NCBI RefSeq assembly: GCF_012290005.1 | Contig: NZ_JAAXMS010000003.1 | Location: 496,001-560,000, forward strand | Length of the DNA: 64,000 nt | From: Crateriforma spongiae | GTDB lineage: Bacteria; Planctomycetota; Planctomycetia; Pirellulales; Pirellulaceae | Direction of reading: 5' to 3' | Shown: in pieces, positions 28,772 to 41,553 of the stretch | Layout of the letters: each line of letters starts with the position of its first letter | How positions within the stretch are numbered: the first letter of the stretch is position 1 | Notes under the pieces: model-generated | The model's database searches: none | What the model saw: only the letters and a program-made list of their open reading frames with translations | What the model was told of the DNA's origin: nothing | Translations under genes and position numbers: made by a program

Positions 28772-30175
28772 ATGCGTTTGATTCAAGCTTTTGTGGTTAC
28801 CGGTTTGGTTTTGTCTGCGACGTTCGTTTCGGGCGCGGAAACAAAACCGAATATCATCCTGCTGTTTTCTGACGATGCCGGGTATGCCGATTTCGGATTT
28901 CACGACAGCGTGGTGATGCAGACGCCGAACCTGGATCGGTTGGCGGAATCGGGAACGCGATTGACACAGTTCTATGTGTCGGCATCGGTGTGCGGTCCGT
29001 CGCGGGCTGGTTTGATGACCGGTCGATATCAGCAGCGATTCGGTTTCGAAGAAAACAATGTGCCACCGGTGATGAGCCCCAGCAGTCAACAGCTGGATGC
29101 CGAGATGGGGATGCCAACCACGATTCCGACGTTGGGGCAAGTGCTGCAACAGCAAGGCTATCGCACCGGCATTTTCGGTAAGTGGCATTTGGGTTATGCC
29201 GATCGTTATCACCCGCTGCGTCGTGGGTTCGACACGTTCGTTGGGTTTCGTGGCGGCGCACGAAGCTTTTTCGCATACCCGAATCCGGATAGGGCGCAAC
29301 GCGAAAATCTGTTGGAGCGTCAGTTCGCGCAGTACCAAGAACCTAAGGATTATCTGACCGACGTTCTGGCCGATGCGACGTGTGATTTCATTCGTGAAAA
29401 CCAAGACCGCCCATTCTTTGCTTTTGTGTCTTTCAACGCGGTGCACTTGCCATTGCAGGCCGACCGACGTGATCGCGATGCATTCCCCGAACTTTCGGGC
29501 GATCGCCGCACACTTGCGCAGATGAACCTTTCGATGGATCGGGCTTGCGGCCAGATCATGAAGCAATTGGAAGACCTGGGTTTGTCCCAGAACACCTTGA
29601 TCGTGTTCAGCAACGACAATGGCGGACCCAGCGATAAAAATGCGTCCAATAACTTTCCTTTCGCCGGCGTTAAGGCAACGCATCTGGAAGGCGGCATACG
29701 TGTCCCCGGTTTGATCGCCTGGCCTGGAAAAGTCCCGGCGGGTGAGACGTTCAATGATCCGGCCATCACGTTGGATTTGCTGCCGACGTTCGTGGCCGCG
29801 GCGGGCGGCGACCCTGAATCGATCGATGGACTGGACGGCGTGAACTTGTTGCCGTACTTGCAGGGTAAAAAACAGGGCAGGCCTCATCAGACCCTGTACT
29901 GGAAAAAGGAAACACGAGGCACGATTCGCGATGGGGATTGGAAATTGATGCGGTTTCCTGATCGTCCGGCACAGCTATTCGATTTGGCCAACGATCCAGG
30001 CGAACAAAATGACTTGGCGGCGAAACATCCGGACAAGGTGCGAGAACTGTTTCAAAAGCTGTTCGACTGGGAAGTCGGTTTAGAACGACCGTTGTTCATG
30101 CTGCGTCCAGAGGAAGAAGCTTGGTCGGCCGAACGTTTCGATCAGTTTCGTGTGCCGCCGACCGACAATCGCTGA
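28772..30175 (+). CDS. Secreted sulfatase (type I, formylglycine)
   Basis: The 467-residue protein starts at ATG 28772, with CAGG upstream and a signal peptide ending VSGA. An earlier in-frame ATG at 28742 lacks such support. The modification motif is Cys74-G-P-S-R-A-G, matching the C-x-P-S-R rule. KPNIILLFSDDAGYADFG, GIFGKWHLG and FSNDNGGPSD carry the metal and sulfate-binding residues. It follows the GH2 stop by 48 bp, so the two are very likely co-transcribed. The length is normal for a single-domain S1 sulfatase. Confidence 0.95.
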   Translation: MRLIQAFVVTGLVLSATFVSGAETKPNIILLFSDDAGYADFGFHDSVVMQTPNLDRLAESGTRLTQFYVSASVCGPSRAGLMTGRYQQRFGFEENNVPPVMSPSSQQLDAEMGMPTTIPTLGQVLQQQGYRTGIFGKWHLGYADRYHPLRRGFDTFVGFRGGARSFFAYPNPDRAQRENLLERQFAQYQEPKDYLTDVLADATCDFIRENQDRPFFAFVSFNAVHLPLQADRRDRDAFPELSGDRRTLAQMNLSMDRACGQIMKQLEDLGLSQNTLIVFSNDNGGPSDKNASNNFPFAGVKATHLEGGIRVPGLIAWPGKVPAGETFNDPAITLDLLPTFVAAAGGDPESIDGLDGVNLLPYLQGKKQGRPHQTLYWKKETRGTIRDGDWKLMRFPDRPAQLFDLANDPGEQNDLAAKHPDKVRELFQKLFDWEVGLERPLFMLRPEEEAWSAERFDQFRVPPTDNR

Positions 30176-30233
30176 AACCTAGCACAACGATCGTTCTGTT
30201 TTTTTGCTGCCACAGACGTGCATGACACCGGGT

Positions 30234-30244
30234 TAGAATCGGCG
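30234..30244 (+). promoter_or_regulatory. Possible -10 element TAGAATCGGCG
   Basis: This is the second exact copy of the 11-mer seen at 8500-8510, here 83 bp before the next sulfatase start. It raises the chance that this gene has its own promoter in addition to read-through from the upstream operon. No matching -35 box was found. Confidence 0.3.
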
Positions 30245-30326
30245 ATTCGTCTGCGACGTCCGATGATTTTGATTTCGAAGTCGGGCGCGTGTTCAGTGGT
30301 CCGGTTTTGATTCTCGGGTGTCGATC

Positions 30327-32579
30327 ATGCGAACGTTCCTGCTTGTCTGCGCTTTCGCGGTGTTCTGGATGCCCAACGGTGGCGTCGCCGCAGATGGCGA
30401 TGCGAAGCGTCCAAACATCTTGTATCTGTACGTGGACGACATGGGGTGGGGATCCATCGGACCCAACGGCCAGTTCGCACGTCGAGATCAGGGGCTGCCC
30501 TACGTTCGCACGCCCAGTCTGGATCGACTGGCACGCGAGGGAGTCAATTTTTCGCGTGCCTATGGGTGTCACGTTTGTTCGCCCGCACGATCGTCGCAGC
30601 AGACCGGTTTTCACCAAGGCCACACGTTTGCCGATCGCAATGACCCGGATAACGCCAAGAAGGCGATCCGCCGCGACGACATCACCATCGGTGAATGCCT
30701 GTCACGGTCCGGCTATGCAACCGGGTATTGGGGAAAGTGGGGCTATGGCGGATCGAAAGATCAGCAAGATCCGCGAATCGTCAACGTACAGACACTTCCG
30801 ACATCGCACGGCTACCAAGACGTGCTTGCGGAATTGCATCACGTCCGTGCCCACACGTTTTTCCAGCCCACACTTTGGAAGACTTCCGAAGACGTGAATG
30901 TTATGGGCGGACTGACGCTGGTTCCCAACCGGTTGGATGCTTATCGCCAAACGAGTTTTCCGTCCTTGCCGGCTCGTCAATCAGATCCGGGCTATCCCGA
31001 TCCGTCCTATTGCGACGACCACTATGCGTTTGCGGCTTTGGATTTTGTTCGGCGTGGTGCCGCACGATACCAGGAAAGCGGTCAGCCGTTTTTTGGGCTC
31101 TTGGCTTGTCAGATCCCGCATGCGCCCTTTGGTGAAATCGAACAATTACCCGAATGGGATTCCGAATATCGTGACGATCCGAACTTCAATGCTTTGTCAC
31201 GGCAAACGGTTCAGTGGGCGGCAATGGTGACTCGAATCGATGCCCACATCGGCAACCTGTTGGATGCGTTGGATGATCCCAATGGTGACGGCGATGATTC
31301 CGATTCGATTGCCGCACAGACGTTGGTCATCTTTCAGTCGGACAACGGTGGCCCACGTGGAAACAACTTGAAAGAACTGGACGCCAACGGCGGATTGTCG
31401 GGATCCAAAGGCTCGATCGCTGAGGGCGGAATTCGTGTGCCCTTGTTGGTTCGATGGCCCGACGCGATTCACGCCTCGGGGCATCTCCGACCGGGTACCA
31501 GCGTCGACGACGTGGTCGACGTGACCGACTGGTTGCCGACGTTTTGTCAGTTGGCGGGGACGACGCCACCATTGGGAATCGATGGCGTGTCGTTGGTTTC
31601 GAAATTGACCGGTCGGCCGTCCCCACGCCAGCGTCCTTTCCTGATTCACGAGGCGTCCGATGGACAATCGATCATCCAAGGTCGTTATAAGTTGATCCGC
31701 AGGGTCAGACGAAAAGGTCCGGAACAGTATCAATTGTTTGACCTGCAGCGCGATCCCGGCGAAACGACCGATGTGTTGTCGGAGCATTCGGACTTGGTTG
31801 AGCAACTTCGACGCGATCTGTTGCTGGAACGCGTGACCGAACCCAAAGGATTTGCAGTCACCTATCACGAATGGACGGGTAAAGGGAACGGCGCATTCGA
31901 TGATGCCGGTCGATGGTCCGATTATGTGTACGAGAACGACGGGATTCAGTACATCCATGATTCCGGTGCACCGCAGGCGTCCTGGATTGCGAAGATTGTC
32001 AATGCATCGGCAGCAAAACAAACGGTCACGGTCGATGAGGACGCCAACGTGTTGGCGCTGCACGTCGAAGGGACGTCGACGGCACCACAGGTGTTGGCGA
32101 TTTCGTCGGGGCGACGATTGAACGCCCGCAATGAATTGCGGCTTGGCAAGCATTCCGTTTTGCGATTAGACGGCGGCAGCGTTCATTCACGCCGAACGAT
32201 CGACGTGCAGCGGTCGGCCCGGATCAAAGGCAGCGGGGTCTTGGCGGCTGATGTTATTCTGAACGGCGATTTGCAGATCGATGAATCGATCAAAATCCAC
32301 GGTGATCTATCCATCGGGACCAACAGTCGGATCCAGATGAATGTGGGTACCGACACCCCGGCACCATTGATCGTCAAAGGCAAAGTGTCGCTTGCAGGAA
32401 CCATCCAGCTTCAATTGGCTGACGATTTTCATCCGCGGCCTGGCCAGCGGATCGCAATGGTCCGCTTGGCCGGTGCCGACCAGTCGCCGTCATTGTCACA
32501 AACGCGGATACGATCTAGCGATGCGACAGGGCTTTCGCTGCACTGGGACGCGGGTGTTTTGTACGCCGTGGCGGAATGA
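30327..32579 (+). CDS. Secreted sulfatase with long C-terminal beta-repeat extension
   Basis: About 750 residues from ATG 30327 (GTG 30318 is also in frame). After a signal peptide comes an S1 sulfatase domain (RPNILYLYVDDMGWG) with the modification site Cys84-S-P-A-R, an accepted variant of C-x-P-S-R, plus FQSDNGGPRGN and a GKWGYG segment in place of GKWHLG. From about residue 515 a 235-residue tail follows, made of short strands with G/N/D turns (SGRRLNARNELRLGKHSVLRL and similar), like a beta-helix or autotransporter-type stalk. The tail may bind polysaccharide or anchor the enzyme. It is the last gene of the GH127-GH2-sulfatase run. Confidence 0.88.
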   Translation: MRTFLLVCAFAVFWMPNGGVAADGDAKRPNILYLYVDDMGWGSIGPNGQFARRDQGLPYVRTPSLDRLAREGVNFSRAYGCHVCSPARSSQQTGFHQGHTFADRNDPDNAKKAIRRDDITIGECLSRSGYATGYWGKWGYGGSKDQQDPRIVNVQTLPTSHGYQDVLAELHHVRAHTFFQPTLWKTSEDVNVMGGLTLVPNRLDAYRQTSFPSLPARQSDPGYPDPSYCDDHYAFAALDFVRRGAARYQESGQPFFGLLACQIPHAPFGEIEQLPEWDSEYRDDPNFNALSRQTVQWAAMVTRIDAHIGNLLDALDDPNGDGDDSDSIAAQTLVIFQSDNGGPRGNNLKELDANGGLSGSKGSIAEGGIRVPLLVRWPDAIHASGHLRPGTSVDDVVDVTDWLPTFCQLAGTTPPLGIDGVSLVSKLTGRPSPRQRPFLIHEASDGQSIIQGRYKLIRRVRRKGPEQYQLFDLQRDPGETTDVLSEHSDLVEQLRRDLLLERVTEPKGFAVTYHEWTGKGNGAFDDAGRWSDYVYENDGIQYIHDSGAPQASWIAKIVNASAAKQTVTVDEDANVLALHVEGTSTAPQVLAISSGRRLNARNELRLGKHSVLRLDGGSVHSRRTIDVQRSARIKGSGVLAADVILNGDLQIDESIKIHGDLSIGTNSRIQMNVGTDTPAPLIVKGKVSLAGTIQLQLADDFHPRPGQRIAMVRLAGADQSPSLSQTRIRSSDATGLSLHWDAGVLYAVAE

Positions 32580-32630
32580 CCGAACGACGACACGGCACGT
32601 TGTCGGGCGGATCATCGTCCGCTAGCGGCA

Positions 32631-32659
32631 TTGACAACGTGTAGCAGCGATTCGATAAG
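32631..32659 (+). promoter_or_regulatory. Sigma70-type promoter for the DUF3124 gene
   Basis: TTGACA (32631-32636) is a perfect -35 box. After a 17-bp spacer comes GATAAG (32654-32659), four of six matches to the -10 consensus. It lies 65 bp before ATG 32724 and just after the preceding sulfatase stop. Confidence 0.6.
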
Positions 32660-32723
32660 TTCCTTGGTTCAAGAACCGGCGTCGGTTCGATTTGCATCGC
32701 CCACCGGACAAGCACCAGCAACC

Positions 32724-33335
32724 ATGTCCACAGAATCTGACAGCGACAAGTTCGTTCGATTCGTGAAATACCTGATCTTGCTGGCGATCGTAATCCCGCT
32801 GGTGATTTTTTGGGCTTTTCTGGAGCTGCGTTTCGAGGCGTTGGAATCAGAAATCCAGTCTCTGGAGCCGGGTGGACGCGACCATGCGCGGACGGAATTG
32901 GTCGAATTGCCTTGGCATCCGGTTCAAGGCCAAACGCTGTATGTTCCGGCGTATTCGCATGTTTATCACCAAGATGCCAAGCCGCGGTTGTTGGCGGTCA
33001 CGCTATCGGTTCGAAACACAGACGAGCGAAACGATATCGTGGTGACCCGCGTGGACTACTTTGATTCCACCGGGAAACGTCGTCGCCAACTTTTGGAAAA
33101 ACCCTTGCGTCTTGCCCCGCTGGCGTCGACCGATTTCGTGATCGAGCGGAAAGACACCTCTGGTGGCAGCGGAGCAAGCTTTATCGTGCAGTGGACATCC
33201 GGGTCACTGGTCAACAGTCCCGTTGTCGAAGCGGTGATGATCGACACTGACAACATGCAGGGGATCTCTTTCGTCCGGCCGGCGCGAGTCTTGAATGAGT
33301 CTCTGGACGAAGTCACGGAGATGGGAAACGATTGA
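32724..33335 (+). CDS. DUF3124-family protein with N-terminal membrane anchor
   Basis: The 203-residue protein has one transmembrane helix (about 13-35, YLILLAIVIPLVIFWAF) and then a beta-rich domain with the DUF3124 pattern: LYVPAYSHVYHQDAKPRLLA, SVRNTDERNDIVVTRVDYFDS and DTSGGSGASFIVQW. Function of the family is unknown. It probably faces the periplasm. ATG 32724 is chosen; upstream in-frame extension to 32631 would overlap the promoter. The next gene on the same strand encodes a YitT-like membrane protein. Confidence 0.82.
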   Translation: MSTESDSDKFVRFVKYLILLAIVIPLVIFWAFLELRFEALESEIQSLEPGGRDHARTELVELPWHPVQGQTLYVPAYSHVYHQDAKPRLLAVTLSVRNTDERNDIVVTRVDYFDSTGKRRRQLLEKPLRLAPLASTDFVIERKDTSGGSGASFIVQWTSGSLVNSPVVEAVMIDTDNMQGISFVRPARVLNESLDEVTEMGND

Positions 33336-33433
33336 CGTTGGGTAAGACGCCGCATGGCAAGTGTTTCCGCAGCGCGTCTGGCCCGGTGTTGTTGCTGATC
33401 GACCAGACCCGTTGCTAGGGAAAATAGACATCC

Positions 33434-34315
33434 GTGTTGCGTCAATCGATTGATTTCATTTGGCTGGTGATTTCCGGCTTGTTGTATGCGGTGGCGTTGA
33501 AATATTTCGTGTTGCCGTCGAAGGTCATTTTGACGGGAACCGAGGGCGTTGCCACGGCGTTCTCGTACTACTTTGACAGCTACACGCTGTTCATCGTGTT
33601 GTATTTGATCTTTCAAGCCTGTGTTTTGACTTTCGCGTTTGCAAAAGTCAGTTGGATGTTTGCCGCCCGTTCGTTGTTGGTCGTGGCGACGGTGGTGGGG
33701 TGTTTGGCGATTCTGCCCGAATTGAAGTTTGCCCAGCCTGAGCCCCAGAATGAGCGAATCATTTTGGTCATCTTCGGAGGGTTGCTTGCCGGTGTGGCAA
33801 AAGCCATGGCCTTTCAGCGTCGTGGTTCGACCGGTGATGAAGACGTCTTGGCCGCCTATCTGGCGATGAAATACTTGCGTCCGGTTGGTTCGATCGCGGT
33901 TCTGGCTGCGGTTGCTTCGACGGCGTTTGGGATGCTGATGGACTTGCTAAAGAACGGCCAAGTCGAATCGGTTATCAACACATTGATGTACACCTGCATC
34001 TACATCTTTGCGTCGACCGAAACGCTGAACAACTTGTACAAGAAATTCAAAATCACGATGCTGGTCATCATCACACGCAACGACAACGCCGTCGGCGAAT
34101 CCATTCGAAACACCAGCCAGCACCGAACCTATACCGTCCAGTCGGGCGTGGGTGGACACAGTGGCGAACCGTTTGCAATGGTCCGGACCATCGTGACTCA
34201 AGAAGAGTTGCCACAACTGATCGACGCCGTCGAACAGGCCGACCAAGATTGCTTTTACTATCATCACGACATCGAAGGCGTTTCGAACCGATACTACATC
34301 ACGCCGATTGGTTGA
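33434..34315 (+). CDS. YitT-family membrane protein (DUF161 + DUF2179)
   Basis: The 293-residue protein starts at GTG 33434. It has five to six hydrophobic segments in the first 190 residues, with the YitT-type second half RRGSTGDEDVLAAYLAMKY where the family usually has GGTD, and a cytoplasmic C-terminal DUF2179-like domain (KITMLVIITRNDNAVGESI) ending in PIG. The family is conserved but of unknown function; ion or amine transport has been suggested for relatives. It may be co-transcribed with the DUF3124 gene 98 bp upstream. Confidence 0.8.
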   Translation: MLRQSIDFIWLVISGLLYAVALKYFVLPSKVILTGTEGVATAFSYYFDSYTLFIVLYLIFQACVLTFAFAKVSWMFAARSLLVVATVVGCLAILPELKFAQPEPQNERIILVIFGGLLAGVAKAMAFQRRGSTGDEDVLAAYLAMKYLRPVGSIAVLAAVASTAFGMLMDLLKNGQVESVINTLMYTCIYIFASTETLNNLYKKFKITMLVIITRNDNAVGESIRNTSQHRTYTVQSGVGGHSGEPFAMVRTIVTQEELPQLIDAVEQADQDCFYYHHDIEGVSNRYYITPIG

Positions 34316-34349
34316 TGAATTGTCGGCCCGTTCGGCCATTGGTGCTTCG

Positions 34350-37766
<3,417 letters not shown>

Positions 37767-38786
37767 TCACAGTGTGGCGTCGACGCCGGGATCCATCGAC
37801 AAAACGATCTTGCCGAACTGGCGGGAAGACTGCATGCGTTCCAACGCCAAGTTGCCTTCTTCCAGCGGACACACTTCATCGATCACTGGCACGATTTGGT
37901 GTCGTTCCACAAAAGCGATCATGTTTTCAAAGTCGGTGGGGGAGCCCATCGTTGATCCTTGCAGACGCAACTGCTTCCAAAAGACCTTGAACAAATCCAA
38001 CTTGTCCGGTGCACCTGTTGTTGCGCCGTAGCTGACGATGGTGCCGCCGGACGCGGCGACTTTCAGCAGGTCGGCGTAGCCCGGTCCGCCGGCGCCATCG
38101 ATGATCAGATCGAACTGACCCGCATCTTGGATCGCGCGTTGCGGCCAAGCGTCGTCCTTGTAGTTGAATCCGCCGTTGGCCCCCAAGGCGATCGCCTGGT
38201 CGATTTTCAGCGGGGACGATGACGTGACCCAGGCTTCGGCGCCCGCGGCAACCGCAAACTGCAACGCGAAGGACGCGACGCCACCGCCGATGCCCGTGAT
38301 CAAAACCCGCGATCCCTTTTCGGCTTTGCCTTGGGTAAAGAGCGCACGAAACGCCGTCACGCCGGACAACGGCAGGGCGGAAGCTTGCCGCCAATCCAAA
38401 TGCAGCGGTTTTTCGTGAAGCTGGCTCACGGGGACAACCATCTGCGTTGCGAAAGCCCCGTCGCTGGGCATCCCGGTGATATGAAAGTCGTCGGCTTGGA
38501 AGGCAGGGTTATCACCCCATTGCTGGCCGGGATTGATGATCACCGCGCGGTTTTGCCAATAGTTCCCGACACGAGCCCCTGTTTTGATCACCACACCTGA
38601 CGCGTCGGACCCCAAGACCACTGGCAACTGGATGCCGGGGTACATGCCCTGGGTGATCCAATGATCCCGCCGGTTCAGCGACGCCGCTTTTACGCAGACC
38701 ACCACGCCGTCGGCCGGCGGATCAAGGTCCGGACGCTCTTGCAGCGTCAGCGGAGTCTGTAATTGATGCAAAACCAAAGCTTTCAT
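37767..38786 (-). CDS. MDR-family alcohol dehydrogenase/quinone oxidoreductase-like protein
   Basis: The 339-residue protein starts at ATG 38786; the frame is open upstream but gives improbable protein. The N-terminal GroES-like domain contains LNRRDHWITQGMYPG and LGSDASGVV; the Rossmann domain has VLITGIGGGVASFALQFAVA. Catalytic zinc ligands are not evident (NRRDH replaces the usual cysteine region), so an NADPH-dependent reductase is likely. The substrate is unknown. It is divergent from a GNAT gene. Confidence 0.82.
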   Translation of the reverse strand: MKALVLHQLQTPLTLQERPDLDPPADGVVVCVKAASLNRRDHWITQGMYPGIQLPVVLGSDASGVVIKTGARVGNYWQNRAVIINPGQQWGDNPAFQADDFHITGMPSDGAFATQMVVPVSQLHEKPLHLDWRQASALPLSGVTAFRALFTQGKAEKGSRVLITGIGGGVASFALQFAVAAGAEAWVTSSSPLKIDQAIALGANGGFNYKDDAWPQRAIQDAGQFDLIIDGAGGPGYADLLKVAASGGTIVSYGATTGAPDKLDLFKVFWKQLRLQGSTMGSPTDFENMIAFVERHQIVPVIDEVCPLEEGNLALERMQSSRQFGKIVLSMDPGVDATL

Positions 38787-39016
38787 CTTCGAATCGTCAT
38801 GTCGATCGCGGTTAGGTAAGGTTCCCCTGCACGGAACCTGGCGCATTAGGAACGATCCGCAGCACCGGTACAGATGACAAAGTCTATTTGACCAACATCG
38901 GACGTGACAAAAAGTCACACGCTTGTGGCTGATTGTCGCAGTCGCGGTGCAGTCGTGAAGTAGGTTGCAGACCGCCGCACGGAATCCTTTGCTTTGAATG
39001 TGCCAAGAAACGCCCC

Positions 39017-39595
39017 ATGTTTGAAAACGCAACCAAATTAGGCTATCGCATCGCGGTGCGGATGGGACTGTTGGAGGTCACGAACCTGATGCATGTGCAT
39101 CGAATTGACGCGAACGTCCACGGGATTCCTGACGGCTATCATTGTGAAGTGCTGCCGCAGGGGGATCGAATTCAGGTGCGGATGCGGCGTGGCGACGAAG
39201 TAGCGTCGTCGATGTGGATCGTGACCGGCCGCGTTCCCAGCGAGGAGAACTTCAGCCGTTCAGTCCACTTGGGAACGACGTTGGAATTGCCCAATCGTGT
39301 GGGATACATCTTCAACGCATCGACCGATCCACAGCACCGTGGCCGTCGTTTGATTGCCGCGATGTGCAGCCAAGCATTGGACTCACGCACGATCGATGTG
39401 GATCACCTGATGGCGTCGATCGATTGGACCAATCAGCCGTCGATGCGCGCCTTTCGACGGTTCGGAATGCAATCGGTCGGATCCGTTTGGCGGTCCGGGA
39501 TCGGACACATTCAATTCAGCAGGGTTCCGAAAATCCAATCACCCGGCGGGATTGAAATCGGCGTGGACCAGCCTGGATGGGTTTTGGCCCTCTGA
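39017..39595 (+). CDS. GNAT-family acetyltransferase
   Basis: The 192-residue protein begins at ATG 39017; upstream in-frame codons to 38933 are not convincing. The C-terminal half carries the GNAT core: VGYIFNASTDPQHRGRRLIA provides strand 4 and the acetyl-CoA pyrophosphate loop (Q-x-x-R-G-R), and IDWTNQPSMRAFRRFGM matches the N-x-x-A/S...F-x-x-x-G-F ending. The acceptor (amine, peptide or sugar) cannot be predicted. Confidence 0.75.
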   Translation: MFENATKLGYRIAVRMGLLEVTNLMHVHRIDANVHGIPDGYHCEVLPQGDRIQVRMRRGDEVASSMWIVTGRVPSEENFSRSVHLGTTLELPNRVGYIFNASTDPQHRGRRLIAAMCSQALDSRTIDVDHLMASIDWTNQPSMRAFRRFGMQSVGSVWRSGIGHIQFSRVPKIQSPGGIEIGVDQPGWVLAL

Positions 39596-39714
39596 TCCCC
39601 CGTCCGGCGAAAACGTTTCGGCGAACTCTGACGTCTTTTTGCGTGCTGCGATAAGCTGGATCGGAAACGACTCCGGGTGGGGTCGGCCCTGTCAGCCGTT
39701 GGACGAGACCATTG

Positions 39715-41541
39715 ATGAAGCTTCGCAGAAACGTGCCGTCTGTCATTGCAGCGGTGTTGATCGCCGTTTGTCCGCTGTCACCTGATCTATGTGGACAAAC
39801 AGCTTCCCCGAAATCATCCGATCCGCCGACTGTCAGCACCGCTGGCCCCGCCGATCCAACGCTGCGGCGTTTGATGGACGACGTTTGGGAGTTTGAACTG
39901 GATGAATCGCCGATGTTGGCCACCGACGTGGGAGATCCGCGGGGCCAAGATCGCTTGGCCGATGATTCGATCCAGGCGATCGAGCGTCGATTTGAAAAAC
40001 GGGCGGAGTTCTTAGGGCGTTTGGAAAACATCGATCCGCAATCGCTGAACCGGCAAGACGCAATCGATCACGATTTGTTGCACCGGAGATTGAGTCGTCA
40101 GCGGGATGACTATCGCTTTCAAACGCATTTGATGCCGATCAACAATCGAGAAGGCTTCCACATTAGCTTTCCCGAACTTGCGCGAACAATGAATTTAAAG
40201 TCGGCGCAGGATTTCGAAAACTACATCGCCCGTTTGAACGACTTTGGACGTTACACCGATCAGCAGATCACGTTGCTGAAGGCGGGCATGGACGCCGGAC
40301 TGACACAGCCGGCGATTATCATGCGGGACAGCGTTTCCCAGGCGGAAGCCCATGTGGTGGATGGTGCCGAACAGTCGCTGTTTTTAACCAACATCACGCC
40401 GGAGTCGATCGAACGACTGGATCCGGAACGCTGGCAAACGCTGCGGCTGCAAATCATCCAGGCGATCGAATCAACCGTCGTTCCGGCGTATCGCCGATTC
40501 GCGGCGTTTCTGCGAAACCAATACGTTCCGGCGTGCCGTGGCAGCGTGGCCGCGTATGCATTGCCCAACGGGCGGGAGTTTTACGCCAGCCAGATCTTGA
40601 AGTTCACGACGTTGCCCATGACGGCAACCGAATTGCATCAGACGGGCATTCGAGAGAACGCACGGATTCGCAAAGAGATGGATGCGATCCGCGTGAATGT
40701 GGGCTTCGACGGGGAATTGCCGGAATTCTTGACGCATCTACGGACTGCACCGGAGTTCTATGCAGAGACGCCGGAACAACTGATGAAGGAAGTCGCGTAT
40801 GTCTTGAAACGTGCCGACGGACGTTTGCCCGAAATTTTCGGTCGACTGCCAAGGATCCCCTATGGCATTCGCGAAATTCCAGCCTTCGTTGCGCCGCAAA
40901 CGACATCGGCGTATTACTGGCCACCGGCCACCGACGGTTCACGAGGCGGTTTTTACTATGTCAACACGTACAACCTGCCCGCCCGGCCGCTTTATCAATT
41001 GGAAGCGTTGTCGTTGCACGAAGCGGTTCCCGGGCACCACCTGCAATTGGCTTTGCAGGCGGAATTGGATGGGCTGCATCCGATCCGAAAACAAAGCGGC
41101 TTCACGGCGTTCATCGAAGGCTGGGCGTTGTACAGCGAGCGATTGGGCAAAGAGATCGGCTTCTACCAGGATCCGTACCAGGACTTTGGCCGATTAAGCA
41201 TGGAAGCGTGGCGGGCCAGCCGTCTGGTCGTCGACACGGGGATTCACGCCCTGGGATGGTCCCGACAGCGGGCAATCGAATACATGAAGGCCAACACCGC
41301 GTTGTCGGAGCACAACGTGGTGGCCGAAGTCGATCGTTACATCGGTTGGCCGGGTCAGGCGCTGGCGTACAAGGTCGGCGAACTGTACATCACCGATTTG
41401 CGGCATCAGGCCGAAGAGGCTTTGGGCGATTCATTTGACGTGCGTGAATTTCACGACGTCGTTCTGGGGGCCGGTTCCATCCCGCTGCCCGTGTTGGGAC
41501 AGCGGGTGAAAGATTACATCGGACGCGCCGATGTCCCGTGA
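39715..41541 (+). CDS. Secreted DUF885-family metallopeptidase-like protein
   Basis: The 608-residue protein starts at ATG 39715 (TTG 39712 is adjacent) with a signal peptide to about residue 27. It is helical throughout with the DUF885 metal motif His435-E-A-V-P-G-His441-H and a downstream FIEGWALYSERLGKEIG segment that supplies the third ligand. The family resembles M32/M3-type zinc peptidases and is common in planctomycetes and proteobacteria; few members are characterised. It is convergent with the large cytochrome gene, whose stop lies 12 bp away. Confidence 0.88.
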   Translation: MKLRRNVPSVIAAVLIAVCPLSPDLCGQTASPKSSDPPTVSTAGPADPTLRRLMDDVWEFELDESPMLATDVGDPRGQDRLADDSIQAIERRFEKRAEFLGRLENIDPQSLNRQDAIDHDLLHRRLSRQRDDYRFQTHLMPINNREGFHISFPELARTMNLKSAQDFENYIARLNDFGRYTDQQITLLKAGMDAGLTQPAIIMRDSVSQAEAHVVDGAEQSLFLTNITPESIERLDPERWQTLRLQIIQAIESTVVPAYRRFAAFLRNQYVPACRGSVAAYALPNGREFYASQILKFTTLPMTATELHQTGIRENARIRKEMDAIRVNVGFDGELPEFLTHLRTAPEFYAETPEQLMKEVAYVLKRADGRLPEIFGRLPRIPYGIREIPAFVAPQTTSAYYWPPATDGSRGGFYYVNTYNLPARPLYQLEALSLHEAVPGHHLQLALQAELDGLHPIRKQSGFTAFIEGWALYSERLGKEIGFYQDPYQDFGRLSMEAWRASRLVVDTGIHALGWSRQRAIEYMKANTALSEHNVVAEVDRYIGWPGQALAYKVGELYITDLRHQAEEALGDSFDVREFHDVVLGAGSIPLPVLGQRVKDYIGRADVP

Positions 41542-41553
41542 TGCGATCGCCGG

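Noticed and set aside
30180-30210. AACGATCGTT followed by CTGTTTTTTT as a terminator
   Set aside because: The palindrome has no loop, so it cannot form a usable hairpin. The T run alone is not sufficient.
38787-39032. Longer N terminus (82 extra residues) for the oxidoreductase at 37767-38786
   Set aside because: The added residues are Cys/Arg/His-rich and unlike the family, and the ATG at 38786 begins exactly at the first conserved strand.
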